Of a DNA stretch of 64,000 bases, positions 62,643 to 64,000 are shown piece by piece. The translations under genes and the position numbers were made by a program. Position 1 is the stretch's first letter. Each line of letters opens with the position of its first letter. The notes under the pieces were generated by a model. It saw only the letters and a program-made list of their open reading frames with translations. It did not search any database and had not been told where the DNA came from. Source of the stretch: SURF-32 sp964648365 (GTDB lineage Bacteria; Planctomycetota; Phycisphaerae; UBA1845); contig CAZYLK010000003.1 of NCBI GenBank assembly GCA_964648365.1, forward strand, positions 1 through 64,000, given 5' to 3'.

Positions 62643-64000
62643 TCAGCGACCGAACAGGTGATCGAGAATCGCGTCGCGGACCGCGGTACACGGAATCTCG
62701 TCGGCGTCCGGCGCGAGCTCCGCCGCGGTGATCAGCACCGGTTGATCACCGGCCGCCTGATCGATCCGCCCATGCGAGCCGCGCACCAGCGACGCGTCCA
62801 GCGGAATCACATCCAGCAGCGTTCGCATTCCCAGCCGCCGCTTCAGGAGTCGCCAGCCGATCGACGCCTTCGGCCAGGGCAGCGCCGGATCCAGGAACAA
62901 CTCCACCGGGTCGTATCCGGGCTTGCGGTGGATGTCCACCGTGCGGGCGAAGTCCGGCGCCCGGTCGTCGTCGAGCCAGTAGTAGTAGCTGAACCACCGC
63001 CGCGGCGCGGCGACAAGCACGAGTTCCCCGCTGCGGGCGTGATCCAGGCCGACCTCGGCCTGCGCCGCTCGATCGAGCACGTGCTCGACGCCCTCCACGC
63101 CGCGGCAAATCGCGGCGACGCGCTCCTGGTCACCCGGCCGCCGGACGTACACATGGGCTACCTGATGATCCGCCACGGCGAAGGCGTCTGACGCACCGGC
63201 ATCCAGAAGCTCCAAACCCTGTTCGACGCGGACGCGCACCAGCCCGGCCTTGCGCAGCACGCGGTTGACGTGAACCGCGTCATCAACCTCTTCAATGCCG
63301 TATTCGCTCAGAAGCATGATCCGCACGTCGCGCGAGGCGAAGAAGTCGAGCAGACGCCCGACTTCGCCATCCAGCGCACGCACTTCGGCCGCGATGTCCG
63401 GATGCCGCGGACCCTTCTGTTGCAGCGAATAATCGAGATGCGGCAGATAAACGAACGTGAGTGTGGGGCTGGACTGCTCATGCACGGCCATGGATGCGTC
63501 CGCGATCCATCGCGTCGATGCGATCGACGATCCCGGCCCCCAGAATTGAAACAGCGGAAACGTGCCCAACCGCTCCTGCAGTGACTCGCGAAGCGTTGCG
63601 GGATGGGTGTACACGTCCGGGATCTTCCGCCCGTCGGCCTTGTACATCGGCCGCGGGGTCACAGAGACATCCACGCTGGAGTACATGTTGTACCACCAGA
63701 AGATATTGGCACACGTGACGGCCGGGTCGCGCCGCCGCGCGGTCTCCCAGACTTTTTCGCCCTGTACAAGGTGGTTCGACTGCTTCCAGAACTGCACCTC
63801 GGCCATCTCTCGGCTGTACCATCCGTTGCCGACGATGCCGTGGCCGCTGGGTGGCAGCCCCGTCAACATGCTCGATTGTACGGTGCACGTGACCGCGGGA
63901 AGAACGGGTCGCAACCGGCGCATCGCCCCTTTGCGGGCGAACTCCGCGATGCGCGGGCAGCTTTCTCCGATCAGCGACGAGGTCAGACCGACGGTGCAGA
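62643..64000 (-). CDS. Alkaline phosphatase/nucleotide pyrophosphatase-family protein (5' end outside window)
   Basis: The frame is open to 64000, so the N-terminus is missing; an ATG at 63923 is internal, because CTVGLTSSLIGESCPRIAEF precedes it in frame and fits the family. The remaining part shows RPVLPAVTCTVQSSMLTGLP, PSGHGIVGNGWYSREMAEVQ (metal- and nucleophile-site segment), TFVYLPHLDYSLQQKGPRHP and RIMLLSEYGIEEVDDAVHVN with metal-binding residues. It probably hydrolyses phosphodiester or pyrophosphate bonds. Substrate unknown. Neighbour of the FAD oxidoreductase. Confidence 0.87.
   Translation of the reverse strand, partial: CTVGLTSSLIGESCPRIAEFARKGAMRRLRPVLPAVTCTVQSSMLTGLPPSGHGIVGNGWYSREMAEVQFWKQSNHLVQGEKVWETARRRDPAVTCANIFWWYNMYSSVDVSVTPRPMYKADGRKIPDVYTHPATLRESLQERLGTFPLFQFWGPGSSIASTRWIADASMAVHEQSSPTLTFVYLPHLDYSLQQKGPRHPDIAAEVRALDGEVGRLLDFFASRDVRIMLLSEYGIEEVDDAVHVNRVLRKAGLVRVRVEQGLELLDAGASDAFAVADHQVAHVYVRRPGDQERVAAICRGVEGVEHVLDRAAQAEVGLDHARSGELVLVAAPRRWFSYYYWLDDDRAPDFARTVDIHRKPGYDPVELFLDPALPWPKASIGWRLLKRRLGMRTLLDVIPLDASLVRGSHGRIDQAAGDQPVLITAAELAPDADEIPCTAVRDAILDHLFGR

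Overview
The window looks like part of a GC-rich planctomycete chromosome, most likely of the class Phycisphaerae. The case rests on gene content rather than any single marker: secreted proteins with thrombospondin type-3 repeats and Asn/Asp-rich linkers, HAF and FG-GAP repeat proteins, orphan pseudopilins, two ECF sigma factors with anti-sigma partners, a BlaI/M56 pair, a vWA protein beside a MoxR ATPase, and zinc ribbons of the form CxxCGYDLxGN..CPECG. Many short palindromic and purine-rich repeats sit between genes. No rRNA, tRNA or CRISPR array was seen. Three runs of exactly 100 N (803-902, 7045-7144, 12969-13068) are scaffold gaps; two of them lie inside tandem repeats.

Layout. 1-1880: an ImuA/RecA-like DNA-repair gene on the minus strand carrying a repeat expansion and a gap. 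2201-2999: twin small membrane proteins. 3244-6959: a sugar-nucleotide block (GT2 glycosyltransferase, GDP-mannose 4,6-dehydratase, GDP-L-fucose synthase-like). 7215-9320: a secreted beta-propeller and a pseudopilin. 9484-12932: a PH-like membrane protein and three tandem RDD-family membrane proteins with terminal zinc ribbons. 13163-15229: uvrB. 15523-20953: a zinc-ribbon membrane protein, a TPR lipoprotein, an octaheme cytochrome, a Cys-rich lipoprotein and a small protein of unknown function. 21054-28297: a PH-like membrane protein, an 87-residue protein coupled to an aminotransferase, a LolA-like protein, a second pseudopilin, a thrombospondin-3 protein and an FG-GAP protein.

28381-31597: a beta-helix gene with an amber codon in its signal peptide, and an orphan C-terminal piece of an APS kinase. 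31706-40158: a large zinc metalloprotease, two tandem secreted paralogues with conserved leaders and terminators, and a HAF-repeat protein. 40315-42497: a BlaI/M56 regulatory pair with a candidate operator. 43035-50044: histidine phosphatase, amino-acid dehydrogenase, GNAT acetyltransferase, His-rich lipoprotein, a large secreted TPR protein, DUF971 protein and rhodanese. 50340-55376: ECF sigma, transmembrane anti-sigma/vWA fusion, then MoxR ATPase. 55392-59400: PDZ protein, zinc-finger anti-sigma, ECF sigma, smpB. 59443-61335: an AAA15 ATPase and RloB-like putative defence pair, RloB broken by an amber codon. 61593-64000: FAD oxidoreductase and a phosphodiesterase-family protein cut by the window end.

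The strongest unexplained signals are the short repeats and how they meet genes. A 7-base GAATAAC-type repeat sits at or just past five gene ends, always with the same strand relative to the gene; because 7 is not a multiple of 3, it puts stops in several frames and supplies the actual stop codon of some genes. A purine-rich repeat inside imuA has a 198-bp period (66 codons) and stays open in frame. Other repeats abut the uvrB start and form its C-terminal tail.
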